From: Immersiella caudata
Lineage: Eukaryota; Ascomycota; Sordariomycetes; Sordariales; Lasiosphaeriaceae
Direction of reading: 5' to 3'
Length of the DNA stretch: 64,000 nucleotides
Assembly: GCA_030512335.1 (NCBI GenBank)
Contig: JAULSU010000006.1
Span: 4,278,001-4,342,000, forward strand
In this document: piece by piece, positions 44,113 to 54,099 of the stretch
Position numbering within the stretch: position 1 is the stretch's first letter
Layout of the letters: every line of letters starts with the position of its first letter
Notes under the pieces: generated by a model
Told to the model about the DNA's origin: nothing
Seen by the model: only the letters and a program-made list of their open reading frames with translations
Database searches by the model: none
Program-made: the position numbers and the translations under genes

Positions 44113-45408
44113 TCACATGGCGTCACTGGGAATCTTGGCGAGCCCTTGAGCGAGGTGTTAGTTTCACTGAAACAAGCAGCGCAAATGAGTGTGTTTTCTT
44201 ACATCCATCGACGTCTTCCTCAATATTCTGCGGCAGCGTGCATCTCATCGCCTCTTCGGAGCTCTGCGTCTTGAGCTGGTTGCACACCGCGTTGGTGCAT
44301 CGTGCGTCAAGGGCCCTCTGAAGCGAGTCATCCTTCCCTGTAGTCGAGCATTAGCAGCCTTACCCATGGCAGGAGCGGGATGAGATATGATGGGGGTGAA
44401 GTGGTTGACATACAGCCAAACATGTAGTCGCCGTGTTGCGAATATCCCTTACTGCATTCGCAAAATGTCTTGTCAGTTATTTCTTCCCAACATAGCGCGA
44501 TGGGTCGAGGGATAGTAGCTCACGCATCTTGAGTGCTCCACAGGAATGGCTGTGTGCCATCCTCTCTCCAAAGCTCCTTGTCGTTGAATGGAGCCGTCTG
44601 GGCAAAGCAATTGTCAGCGCATACCCTTCAAGCCCCCCCTCCCCCATCTTTCTACTGCGGCGTTGACACTTACATCCCACATGACCTCATACATCAACTG
44701 CGGTAGCCTAACAGGGTGCGTATCCGGGCACGCCCCAGTCGACTCAAACGTGCCCGTCTTGGGATAGGCAACATGGCTCTTATGGTTCGGACTATCCGTA
44801 TTCTTTCCATCCCAGCAAGTCGGGAAGGTAATCGTCGTCCTGATTCCACCAGGGCAAAAGTTCGGCGGCAGCGTTTGCGTGTCTCTCCCGGTACAGGGGG
44901 CACCACCGCCGCCGGCCGTGCCCAAGCATCGGTGGCAGAGCTGTCTCTGCTGGGTTGCGCCTTCGGCCAATCCGGCGTCTCCCACGAGCATTCGGAAGCC
45001 GGGCTTGAATGCCGTAACTTTGGTTTTCCCATCGTATGGGGGGATGTAGTAGACGGTGATGCCACCGTCGGTGCGCAGACCGGCGTTGGGGAATTGGCGA
45101 ACGCGCTTTACGCTACCGTTTCGGGCCTGGTAGTACATGACAGCGGTCCAGTAGTTGGAGAAGTCCTCGGAGAAGGTGCAGCTCGTGCAGGTCGAGTTTT
45201 TGACGAGATCGTGGGTTCCTGGGTCCATGTTGGCCTGGAATGAGTTGCCGCCGACGATTTGATGGACGTGTGGCGATCTCTCGACGCCGGGGTTGACGAG
45301 TGGATCGAGACGGGCGATGACGAGCTGCGAGCATCCGAAGCGGATCATCTGCTGTGCCATCGTCGGCTGGCCCAGGAGGGCCAGGCTGAGAGTTGTCGTT
45401 AGCTGCAT
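44113..45408 (-). CDS. DUF1996 secreted protein (2)
   Basis: Five exons: 45408-44674, 44597-44524, 44451-44414, 44337-44203 and 44144-44113, giving 337 residues. Signal peptide about 1-18 (start chosen at 45408; an in-frame ATG at 45423 would add five residues). Landmarks match gene 1: RFGCSQLVIARLDPLV, HVHQIVGGNSF, CTSCTFSEDFSNYWTAVMYY, FPTCWDGKNTDSPNHKSHV and CPDTHPVRLPQL; spliced exons give VMWDTAPFNDKELW, FGWKDDSLQRAL and DGWLAKIP. The last two introns are at the same positions and phase as in gene 1; the first intron of gene 1 is absent and two others are present, so the paralogues are old. It is divergent in position, convergent in direction, with gene 1, with the tyrosinase relic between. 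Confidence 0.86.
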
Positions 45409-46249
45409 CTTGTTCGCTGGCAACTCTTGCCTCTAGTTAAAAGCTTGTTCAAAGAAAGCGGACGCTGGATTTGGAAGGGATGCATTCAGCGATAGGGGGG
45501 AATCTTGGGTAGGAGGCAACACCTTGGTTATTCGCCCCAAGGCAAGTACGCCTATCGCAGTAAATCCCGGTTACCAGTCCAGCAGCCGCAAGTGCCGTGG
45601 TCGATCTCCTTGTGACCATAATTCCGAGTACAGCATATTGGGGACGGCTTCCTTGGACACGCGGCGGGGAATAAGTGTGTTAGTGATCCGGAACAAGCCG
45701 GCCAATCAGAGTTGGCTGGAGTAGGCCCGGCACGAGGGTGGGATACGAAGACCAATATGGCAGAATAGGGGTAATGGTAGAACCTCCAAAGTTGCCCCCC
45801 TCGTCCCTCCTTGGCGGGCGGGTAGATCTCCGGTGTGGGTGCAAACCCCCTCCTGTGAGCCCGCTTCTTCGGCGCTTCTAGAAGCCAAATCGGCGGGTGA
45901 TCCGGCACAGTCTTTGACCAAGGACTGCGATTTAGCCCCTCAGTGCATTCGACGCTCCAACGGCGGGGAAAAACGAGTTTGATACCTATCCATGGCTTTG
46001 TTCAGTTCGGCAGAATAGGGGCTAATTTACAGTTCCAGCGCCGGCGCCATGGCTAGCAAGCTGAGTAGCATCGCTCAAGCTAAGGGCTCTGAGCTACCTT
46101 ATCCAATGGCCCGGCGGGCGGAAAGGAGGCTCCTTAAGGCCACTCAGATCCCGCGCGCAACCCCGGAGACCCTGAACTCGAGGACCCAACCAAACTCCCC
46201 TCGTTGTACTGTTGTCTTTTGACTTCCGGCTACCCACCAATCCATAACA
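45409..46249. other. Intergenic divergent promoter region; no gene seen
   Basis: Between DUF1996 gene 2 (minus) and the secreted-protein gene at 46250 (plus). Open frames of up to 176 codons are without features. Confidence 0.5.
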
Positions 46250-47352
46250 ATGGGAAGAAGCGTAGGATCCCTGGCTCTCGCAGCCACGGCATTTCTCTCG
46301 TGCATCGTGGAGGGTGCTCGCGTATGCGGAAACGGGACATCGCCAGCATCCGGCAGTTTTCAGCACAATCTCATAGACGTGAGATACGACGGGCCAGATC
46401 CAGACAAGGACTTGGGCGTTTCTACGATAGCAGTCGCCTTGGGGAGCGGCAGCACGCCCATTTACGAGTGCGTTGCTCAGTGGCCGGAGGCTTGGGGCGG
46501 TTGGTATGAGGGCGGGAGCAACGCCATTTGGAGTGATTGCATTGGGACAGGTGCTGGATTTGGGCAGGATAAGACGGTGTCGTTTTCTGTGGATTGGAAG
46601 ACCAAGACGATTCGGCTTACGCACTCGTTTGACTGCTCGGATAGACAGGGGTAGGTCACGTCTTTTCTTCGCGTTTTACAACACAGACGGCCGCTGACAC
46701 AAGCAGGTCTGAGGGTTCTGCATCAGGATCCCTCGCTGTGGACTTTGAGTGCGCCACCAGAGACGGCGCCATGTACTGCATTCCCAAACTCACCAGCGCC
46801 GGGGCCCGTCCCGCCCTGCGCATCAGCACTTCGTACACCTCAGCCCCCAAGGGCTTGGATTGCGCGGCTGGCTCCGTGGGCCAGAACTCATGGCGAGTGG
46901 AGAGCTGGCTCCGGCGGTACGAGATGGCGCCTGGCACCTCGACACCGGGTGCGCCTCTCCCGAAAGATACTGGCCCGTCTTTCACTCTCCGGAGCCTGCC
47001 GACCAACACGACTTTCAACTGTGCAACCACACAGCACCGAAACGGCACATTTGACGGCAGCTGCAAGTCTCCCAGTCCGAGCGCCCCCGCAGGTTCCGCA
47101 GAGTTCAGCTTTGACTCCAGGTTGAACATCCTCAAAGTTTCCGAGACTCGTGACTGTGATGGAAGGTATGGAACCTTTTCTTGAAACCGGTCCTTAAGCA
47201 AAGTGTTCTGGATTTCTAACGCCTTATTTCACTACAGGAAGCTGAGTGCCGTGGGCGTCGCATACTACCAGTCAATCTGTGACCGCGATTTCAACAGCGT
47301 CTTCTTCACTTGCACTGCAGACCCGCTTTGGATTGGCGCAGGAGCCTCATGA
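46250..47352 (+). CDS. Secreted Cys-rich hypothetical protein, 324 residues
   Basis: Three exons: 46250-46650, 46707-47165 and 47238-47352, with GTAGGT/CAG and GTATGG/ACAG introns, giving 324 residues. Signal peptide about 1-22. Mature region has at least ten Cys, N-glycosylation sites (NGTSP, NTTFN, NGTFD) and a beta-rich pattern, for example ECVAQWPEAWGGWYEGG and DFNSVFFTCTADPLWIG at the C-terminus. There is no catalytic motif that I recognise. Likely an extracellular or wall-associated protein. Location beside two DUF1996 genes suggests a shared extracellular setting only. Confidence 0.72.
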
Positions 47353-48231
47353 CGGAGGTATTCACGGGCTTAGGAAGTTGCGACTTTTTTTTTTTTTTGG
47401 ATTGCCGCCGTTTAGATATATGCCTAGGGATGCATCAAATGGGATATTGTATGGGCGTGTTACATTCAGAGTAGCCGACTTACACGATGGTTGTGTGAAA
47501 AGAGTCTCCAGAGGGCAACAGATGATTGGTCGGTAAAAGCCCCGGCGCCAAGACCGAATCTCAGACACTTCGAACAACAGTGTTTTCGCGCCGCAAAGGA
47601 GCACATTCTCTCCGGGCTAGGTAGCTCTCAACGTGCGTGTCTGTCATGTCCCGGTTGACAGAATGTTCGTCCTCATTTTGGGGTTTGGACAACAAGATAA
47701 AGAGAACGCCAGGAGATCGCGGGAGTGGACGAAATCCTGTGCTGCATGCTACCCCCCCATGCTCCTGCCGTAACCCATCTGGGCACAATATACAAGCCAC
47801 ATCACAGGCGAGGAGCTGAAGGTGCGAGTGAAATTTCAAGATGCAGTCCAGACCCTGATAGTGGGGCTCCATCATCCAATAGATTGCTGATAACGGTCAC
47901 TTCGCGTCGTGGGGCTTGACTTTTTCGATCATTATCGGCGAGGATCCGCTTGGGGGTTATCGTTACCGGTCAAGCCCCCAAATATCGAGAGTCCAGGCCC
48001 TTGCTCAACAACAGTGGTGATGGACAAAAATGGCCGAATGCCCCGGCACGCGTCGACTGCGTGGCCGCAAATCTCTGCCAGACACGAAACGGGCGCGCAG
48101 AACGTCCTCGCATCCCCCCGAGCCGACGACGTTGATGCTCTGAGTCGCGCTTCAGCTCGGCGGTTTTACTGGCGAACCCTAAAATAAAGGAAGTCGGATC
48201 ACGGTGACTCGGATCACGGTGACTCGGAAGT
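47353..48231. other. Intergenic, includes 15-bp tandem repeat before SLATT gene
   Basis: No gene supported. A 15-bp unit TCGGATCACGGTGAC is repeated exactly at 48194-48208 and 48209-48223, ending 9 bp before the SLATT start codon. Confidence 0.5.
48194..48223. repeat. 15-bp tandem duplication in SLATT 5' leader
   Basis: Two identical adjacent copies, followed by the first five bases of a third, just before the ATG at 48232. Confidence 0.9.
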
Positions 48232-49167
48232 ATGGCGTCTTTTATGCAGGCCGCTATGCGCCTGCTGGCATCCAAGAATCACCAACCAAACGGCCACGTC
48301 GACGAAGAACAAGGGACAGCAATCCACGGATCCGTCGCAACATCATCAACCCAGGGCGGCTACCTCTCCCACCACCTCCCACCACAAGACCAACTCCACC
48401 ACCCCGCCGACTACCCCATCGCCAGCAGCACCAGCGAAAAACTTACCCTCTTCCGCCTGATGCTCGGAATCACCGCCCATCCCAACCTCGGCTTCCACGA
48501 ATCCAAAGCCCGCCCCGCCGACAACATCGGCCTCTACGCCCGCGTCGTGCACTCGGAACAAGTCGCAAAAGACAGCTACAAAGTCTTCTCCGCCGTGATC
48601 AACGCCTGCTACTTCCTCCAAATCATCCTCGCCGCGGCCCTGACCGCCCTCGGCGCCGCCAACGCCGACAACAAGGCCATCACCGCCTTTGGCGCGCTCA
48701 ACACCGTCATCGCTGGCTTTTTGACCTACCTGAAAGGTTCTGGTCTTCCCGCGCGGTTAAAGTACTTTGGGAACGAGTGGAAGAAAGTTCGCGAGTTTAT
48801 CGAGCAGCGGGAAAGGGATTTTTCGCATGAGGGGTGTATGTTGGATGTGCACGAGGTTGTGGATGTGGTGAGGGGGATGTACAATGATACAAAGAGGGAG
48901 ATTGAGATGAATACGCCAGATAGTTACAATTCGATGACGAATACGCGGGTTAATGGGGGTGGGGGTGAGGTGCAAAGTGCGGCGATTGCGGGGAAGTTGA
49001 AGATGGTGGAGAGTACGGTGTTGAAGTTGAAGGAGAGTGTGGAGGAGGCGGGGGGGAAGGTGAATGGGAAGGTGCATGCGGTGCACGATGAAGGGAGGAA
49101 GGTGGTAGAGGATATCAAAGGGTTGGGGGGTGTGGTGGTGAGGGAGAAGGAGACGAAGGGGATATAG
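48232..49167 (+). CDS. Fungal SLATT-domain protein (2-TM)
   Basis: Single exon, 311 residues. SLATT (SMODS and SLOG-associating two-TM) domains are predicted membrane-disrupting effectors in bacterial conflict systems; the fungal branch occurs in many ascomycetes. Domain at about 98-200: YARVVHSEQVAKDSYKVFS, TM1 at about 119-142 (VINACYFLQIILAAALTAL), TM2 at about 148-166 (AITAFGALNTVIAGFLTYL), then KGSGLPARLKYFGNEWKKVREFIEQRERDF. The N-terminal 70 residues are polar and disordered; residues 255-311 are an amphipathic, Lys/Glu/Val-rich helix. Its function in fungi is not established. It stands 110 bp from the convergent zinc-finger gene C, with a 23-base G run between. Confidence 0.87.
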   Translation: MASFMQAAMRLLASKNHQPNGHVDEEQGTAIHGSVATSSTQGGYLSHHLPPQDQLHHPADYPIASSTSEKLTLFRLMLGITAHPNLGFHESKARPADNIGLYARVVHSEQVAKDSYKVFSAVINACYFLQIILAAALTALGAANADNKAITAFGALNTVIAGFLTYLKGSGLPARLKYFGNEWKKVREFIEQRERDFSHEGCMLDVHEVVDVVRGMYNDTKREIEMNTPDSYNSMTNTRVNGGGGEVQSAAIAGKLKMVESTVLKLKESVEEAGGKVNGKVHAVHDEGRKVVEDIKGLGGVVVREKETKGI

Positions 49168-49195
49168 GGAGGTTGCAAAGTGTGCAATTCGACTC

Positions 49196-49218
49196 GGGGG
49201 GGGGGGGGGGGGGGGGGG
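49196..49218. repeat. Poly-G tract, 23 bases
   Basis: Between the convergent stops of the SLATT gene and zinc-finger gene C. Confidence 0.95.
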
Positions 49219-49276
49219 CAAGTAGTTTATACCAAAATGATTAAACTGAAAACTGACGATTTGTCTTGATACTGTT

Positions 49277-51677
49277 CTAGCCTCTAGGCGCACTTGACAA
49301 TTCTTCTCGGTCCTCCTCCGCTGGTGGGCAAAGGGTGTAGCCACCGTCCCAATTCATGCCCCAGATGCCACCCCTGGTGTCAATATTTCCAATGTCTGTA
49401 TCCTCAAAAGCGGAATTCAACAAGAGTGCGTACGACTCGCCGTCGAATTCCTCCGTTGGGTCTACTCCACCGTTGGACGTCCCTTGCTGATGATCCCCGC
49501 CGAGCAACACCGGCACATCGGCCGTGGCTGTTGAGCTGAACACTCCGTCCGGGCTGTTGGATGGGGATGCATGAGCTGCATCCTCTGCTGCAGTCTGAGC
49601 CGGACTACCGTGATGGGTGATGAATTGGCGGTAGATGTCGAGTTGAACCTTGTGAAAGACGTCGGTGATTTTGGCGATCACGCGGCTCTTGTCCTGCTCT
49701 CTCAGCACTACGTCACGCAGCTCGTGAGCGAGCCTCAACTCGAGCGTGCTCCGTTCTTTTTCGGGGACCGTGCGGGCGAGGAAGGCCTGATAGGCTTCGG
49801 GGTCTGGGTCTTGGCTTGGGTATTCCGAGTCTAGGCATAGTTAGCAGTGTGCATTTAAGAGCAGGTTATAAGTAAAGGGGGGAGGGGGAGGGGGGGGGGG
49901 GGGGGGGGGCGGGGTGAACATACATGGAGACGGGATGGCTTCCTCCCCAGGGAAAAGGACTTGGTACGTTTCAATCCATTTCTGCTCCTCGCTAACGTTC
50001 TTTCGCCGAGCTCGGATCAGCTTTTCCTGTTCTTCAGTCACGCCGTCCGGGGGGTTCAGGGGCTCGCTTCGAGGGTCGCAGGCAACAGGCATGGATGCGT
50101 GGTCTCTCAGCATGACGTCTGTCTCGAAGCGTTCGTGACACCGCTGGCACTTGTTGCGAGGTGCGCGGTGGCGGCGATAGATGTGCTCTCTGCCAAAAAA
50201 GAGTTAGCATTCGATGGTTGCACATGGAGGGTCAAACGTGCTTGACGCGATGCGAGCTCGGCCATCCTTTTCCCCTGCACGACGAGTCCGAGCCGTATTT
50301 GACCGGGTCGTGCTTAAAGAATGGGCAGGCGAACCGTTTTCCCGGGCCTTGTTGTTTGCCCGTGTGGCTCTGCGCGCCGTTTTCCTCGCCTCCGTCGTTT
50401 TCATCATCTTCACCATCGCCGCTCCCATTGCCTCCACCGCCGCTTTGATTCGAGGTTCGCCTTCTCTTGGGCTGGGTTCTGTCATATCCCTCGGTGCTGC
50501 TCGAGGCCCCATGACCCGAGTCAGCACTGTAACTTGAGCCCTCTGCGCTGTTATCTCTGCCGCTGCTGTGCTCTGTGTCTCCCGGTTGGAGTTGGCAGCT
50601 CTCCTGTAGACTCTCCGTGGACGCTGCTAGGTCTACTGAGCTGGGCGGTGTAATAGTTGCATGTGGCTTGGATGAAGACGCAACATTGGTGTCCCCTGAA
50701 TTATCCGGGAGGGGAGTCTTCGATGTAGTGTCTTGATCGACCCCTGAAACAAGAGGGTCCACCGTGGAGCTTGACCCATCATCTGCCGGCACTTCGGTCC
50801 TCCACGCCGTGTCTTTGTGCTTCCCCTCGAGGTGCTCAAAGAGAAAGCACTCTTGCTTGAAGGGGAGACGATTCCGGGGACAGTCAAAGTATGGACACGG
50901 GTGCTTATTCTTCGCGGTGCCGGGTCCTTGTGCTGGTGCGGGCTTGGGACACGACGAGACGCTTCGAGACTTGGAATCCGCTGCTGATGTCTGGCTGACG
51001 TCGTTAGCGGTTGGAGCGGCTGGCTTGGGTCGAAGAACTAGTGCGTAGGTAGAATGCGTAGCAAGTTCCTCTAGGTCCAGCTGATCATCCAAATCCCACC
51101 ACCGTTCTGGCGGCAGAGATCGAAGACCAGAGATGCGAGGTCTGGCACGTGGCAAGTGGCGGATCTGATCCCAGCTCAGGGTCGTATGTCTCAGCGCGAT
51201 GTAGATGGTGACTTTGGGCTTGGACGGATGCTGGACAAGACAGTTCTGAGCGAGAAACTGGTAGGTGTATCCGTGGTCGACCAAGGCCGGAGGGAGCGGT
51301 GCAAGACGAGTAGCACCAGTCGCTTGTTCGTAGTAGGTCGCCAGGGGTATCCATTCGCGTCCTTGCAGGGCGTCCCTGAGCTGAGACTGCACAGTTGTGA
51401 AGAAGGAAGTGTGATCCCGTCCTGGTATGATTGTGTTGAGGATGAGATTTCGGGACTTGAGACGGAGGTAGGCATTCGTCCCCTTCATTGGCGGGGTGGT
51501 ATCCCGGGCTGATGGTATCAGAATGATGCGAATCTCCCAGGGGCTATCCACGATGCCCTTGTCGTCATAATGTGGCATTATTTCGGTCCTGGAGCCCCTG
51601 GATGCTACATCGGATGCTACATCGGATACAGCATCTGGCTCAGGCGTCGTTTGGCGCGGAGGGTTTGTGGGTGCCAT
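49277..51677 (-). CDS. C2H2-like zinc-finger protein C
   Basis: Three exons: 51677-50242, 50189-49924 and 49830-49277, giving 751 residues. An N-terminal domain (about 45-220) of unknown family, then a C2H2-like unit at 261-287 (CPYFDC..C..H..H), Ser/Asp-rich linkers, a basic patch PKRRR (403-407) and a second zinc region at about 451-525 (CPFFKHDP, CRGKGWPSSHRVK, EHIYRRH, KCQRCHERFE). The YQVLFPG landmark follows. Intron 1 (50241-50190) joins RVK to EHIYRRH only with a GC donor (AA/GCACGT) and a GGCAG acceptor; the same Lys codon and phase hold the intron in paralogue A. Intron 2 is 93 bp and contains a 20-base G/C run. A helix-rich C-terminal part (LELRLAHELRDVVLREQDKSR) ends the protein. 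Tandem SDVA repeats at residues 18-25 reflect a 12-bp duplication. Role unknown; possibly a transcription regulator. Confidence 0.8.
49890..49909. repeat. Poly-G tract, 20 bases, in intron 2 of zinc-finger gene C
   Basis: On the coding strand this is a C run in the polypyrimidine stretch of the intron, near the GTATGT donor. Confidence 0.95.
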
Positions 51678-53159
51678 GATCACAAATTTTCACACCTCAA
51701 GTTCGGTGTGGGAGTCGACTTGAAGAGGGAACAAGGGTGACTTCTTGGAAGGTGAACTGGGTCGAATCGCGTAGGCAAAAGGTTGAGGTGAGCCATTGCG
51801 GGGTATCCCGCTTAGCAACACCTGCCTCTAGGCAACCATGAGGCTCTTTGCGCATTGCGCATTACACAGCTCGTCCAGTCTACTAGTACCCCGCACCAAG
51901 CCCACCATACAAGCAATTTTCGGTGAGCAGTAACACTAACACGCGGCTCGGGAAATCAGCAAGTGAGATGCTTTCATCCGTGTCACGGGTAAGTCCCTAC
52001 TGTTACGATGACGCCCACCGCCGTATAAGAACAGCACCTGGTTCTTTTGGCAACGCCAGGCCTCTTTTTCTTTCCTCCCTCGCAGAGTCCAGACTTGAAG
52101 GTTCGTTTCCAACAACCGCTTCCTTTCCATTTTTTAGCCCTCACAATCAGACGATGGAAGAGTCGAGGGGGAAGCAACGAGACTGGCAGGAGGTCCATGT
52201 CCTGTGCAGATATTGGACGGGAAAGTAAATCAGGGCATAAAACAGAAGCTAAAATGGTTAGGTCTCCCATTTACTCTTGAATGAGTAGGGCAGGTTCATG
52301 ATTATGTCTTCGTGTCGCGGGTGCAGGACTTTACAACAGTTAACAAGGATAACAATCCAAAGCTTTTGTCGCTGGTCACTGCCGGTCTAACTGCCGTTCC
52401 CCGGAAAGTCGCGCCTGATGGAGATCGCTAAAGGTGCCCGCAGGTCGAATGCCCCACCGCCACAGTTACAAGACCGTGGGTCTATCGATGGAGGCAGCAT
52501 CAACGGTATTAACCGACCATCGCGAATCTCGTCTTCGTCGCCTCCGGAACTTGGCAACGGCGATCCACTTTCTGGAATTCCATAGTCGCTACTCCAGGCC
52601 AAGGAAGCATGTGAGAAAAGACCATGTATCGGACTGGATGCTAGGTGGCACTGTTCTCCGCATTCTCCACGCCTTCCGTCTACCAAGCCAAATACCGAGC
52701 CGACCATGTAAGTGCCGAACCCGAGAACTCACCTATGTACGGATGCCGAGATGCTGTTGTGTTTCATTCCGGGACCCGGTTGAGTAAGTCTCGGAGGAGA
52801 ATCCATCGTCAAGTGCCAACAGGTCGCTTTGAGCCACGATGTAAGCGCGCCAATCCCCCTAGCGTGTCGCCTCATCAGTGACAGGTTCAGATGGAATATT
52901 ACAGATCCGACATCTCCTTTTAACTTGGGTTACACGTCGACATCGCCACTCGGGTACTGTTGACTTGAAGCTGGGATTTGGGGAATAAATCACGGTGTGA
53001 CCTACTGGCGTGGAATTCTGGCTCACCATGGATGGTAGCTGGCTATGGCTTCTCCGTAAAGGCAACTTCACCCGGGCAGTAATAACGCTGGTGAGATTCA
53101 GGGGTAGAATCTAGGGGCAGATGTAAAGGGGGTAAGGGTGCAGCTTCGATCTGGAATTC
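51678..53159. other. Intergenic 1.5 kb, no gene seen
   Basis: 5' flank of zinc-finger gene C (minus) and unexplained sequence. Open frames up to 117 codons are overlapping and featureless. Confidence 0.5.
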
Positions 53160-53579
53160 ATGACGACTTCACGTCAAACATCCAACCCCTCCTCAGGATG
53201 TGGCAAATCCCCCTTCGGTTCAGGAGTCAAATCCATCACCGTCAACGGCCGTAGCCGACAGTTCATCGTCCGCGTCCCCAACAAATACAACCCCAACCGC
53301 TCCTACCGCCTCATCTTCGCCTTCCACTGGGTCGGCGGCACCATGAACGACATCTCCTACGGCGGTTCCATGAGCTTCAGCGGAGCCGGGGAGGGGAAGT
53401 GGGATTCCCATCAAGACAAACTACAATGCATGTCGCGCGGGGTATCCTGTTGCTTGGATCCCGTTTGATGGGGGACATTGGCCAGTTGCGGTTGATGATG
53501 GCCTGGAGAGCGGCGCACGGTCTTGGGTTCTGGGGGAGATTTGGGCCTTTTTCTTACGCAGGCGCAGCTCGCTAATTGA
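53160..53579 (+). pseudogene. Feruloyl esterase (CE1-like) remnant with internal deletion
   Basis: The first part (53160-53400) encodes the N-terminal region of a fungal feruloyl-esterase-B-like enzyme: SGVKSITVNGRSRQFIVRVP and FAFHWVGGTMNDISYGG. The next part (53416-53575) encodes the C-terminal region in another frame: NYNACRAGYPVAWIPFDGGHW, including the catalytic His. The last residues (AQLAN then stop, 53577-53579) return to the first frame. The middle, with the GxSxG nucleophile region, is missing, and no signal peptide lies before the ATG; CTCAG just before GATGTG suggests the 3' edge of a lost first intron. The gene once encoded a secreted esterase that releases hydroxycinnamates from plant cell walls; it cannot be active. 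Confidence 0.7.
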
Positions 53580-54099
53580 GATGCACTACCTTGGGGGTTT
53601 GAGAAACCGGGGAGTAGATCTGAGTGCAGGGAAATTTCCATCAGATGTGCAAAGATTTTTTACTTGCTCAGCCCCAAAAGTCAAGACGGTAGGGGTGATG
53701 AGATGGTTGCACGGTCCCCCGAACCCCACTGCCGTGATACACTCAGGGGTATTTTGGGATGGTTCCAGGTTTTAGTGCTTTTTTTGTAGTCGCAGAACCT
53801 CAATTGAGCGACTGATCGACCTTGATCGCCATCGCATCCAGATCGGATAATCTCGTCCACGTCGGAGCCCCGGAAATCCTTTGGTCTTTGGGTTTCCCAT
53901 TGCCGTGTATTTAGGGGTGTGCATTCCCCCGTCCGCGCAGCTGTTCCCGTTTTCAATGCCGCTCTGAGATTCTCGCCAAAGTTCGAACCCCGCGAACTCT
54001 TGTTCCGATGTGCCGTTCACAACCCGGAATTACGCCGTCGGGGCAAACAACGGACTACACCTAGGGAGAGCGTCTCCGGCGTGACGAAAAGGAAGTGAC
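53580..54099. other. Intergenic, promoter of PTH11-like gene; no gene seen
   Basis: Nothing supported beyond short open frames. Confidence 0.45.

Noticed and set aside
51599..51622. 12-bp tandem duplication
   Set aside because: Within zinc-finger gene C; it only encodes a repeated SDVA unit, so it is mentioned there and not listed as an element.
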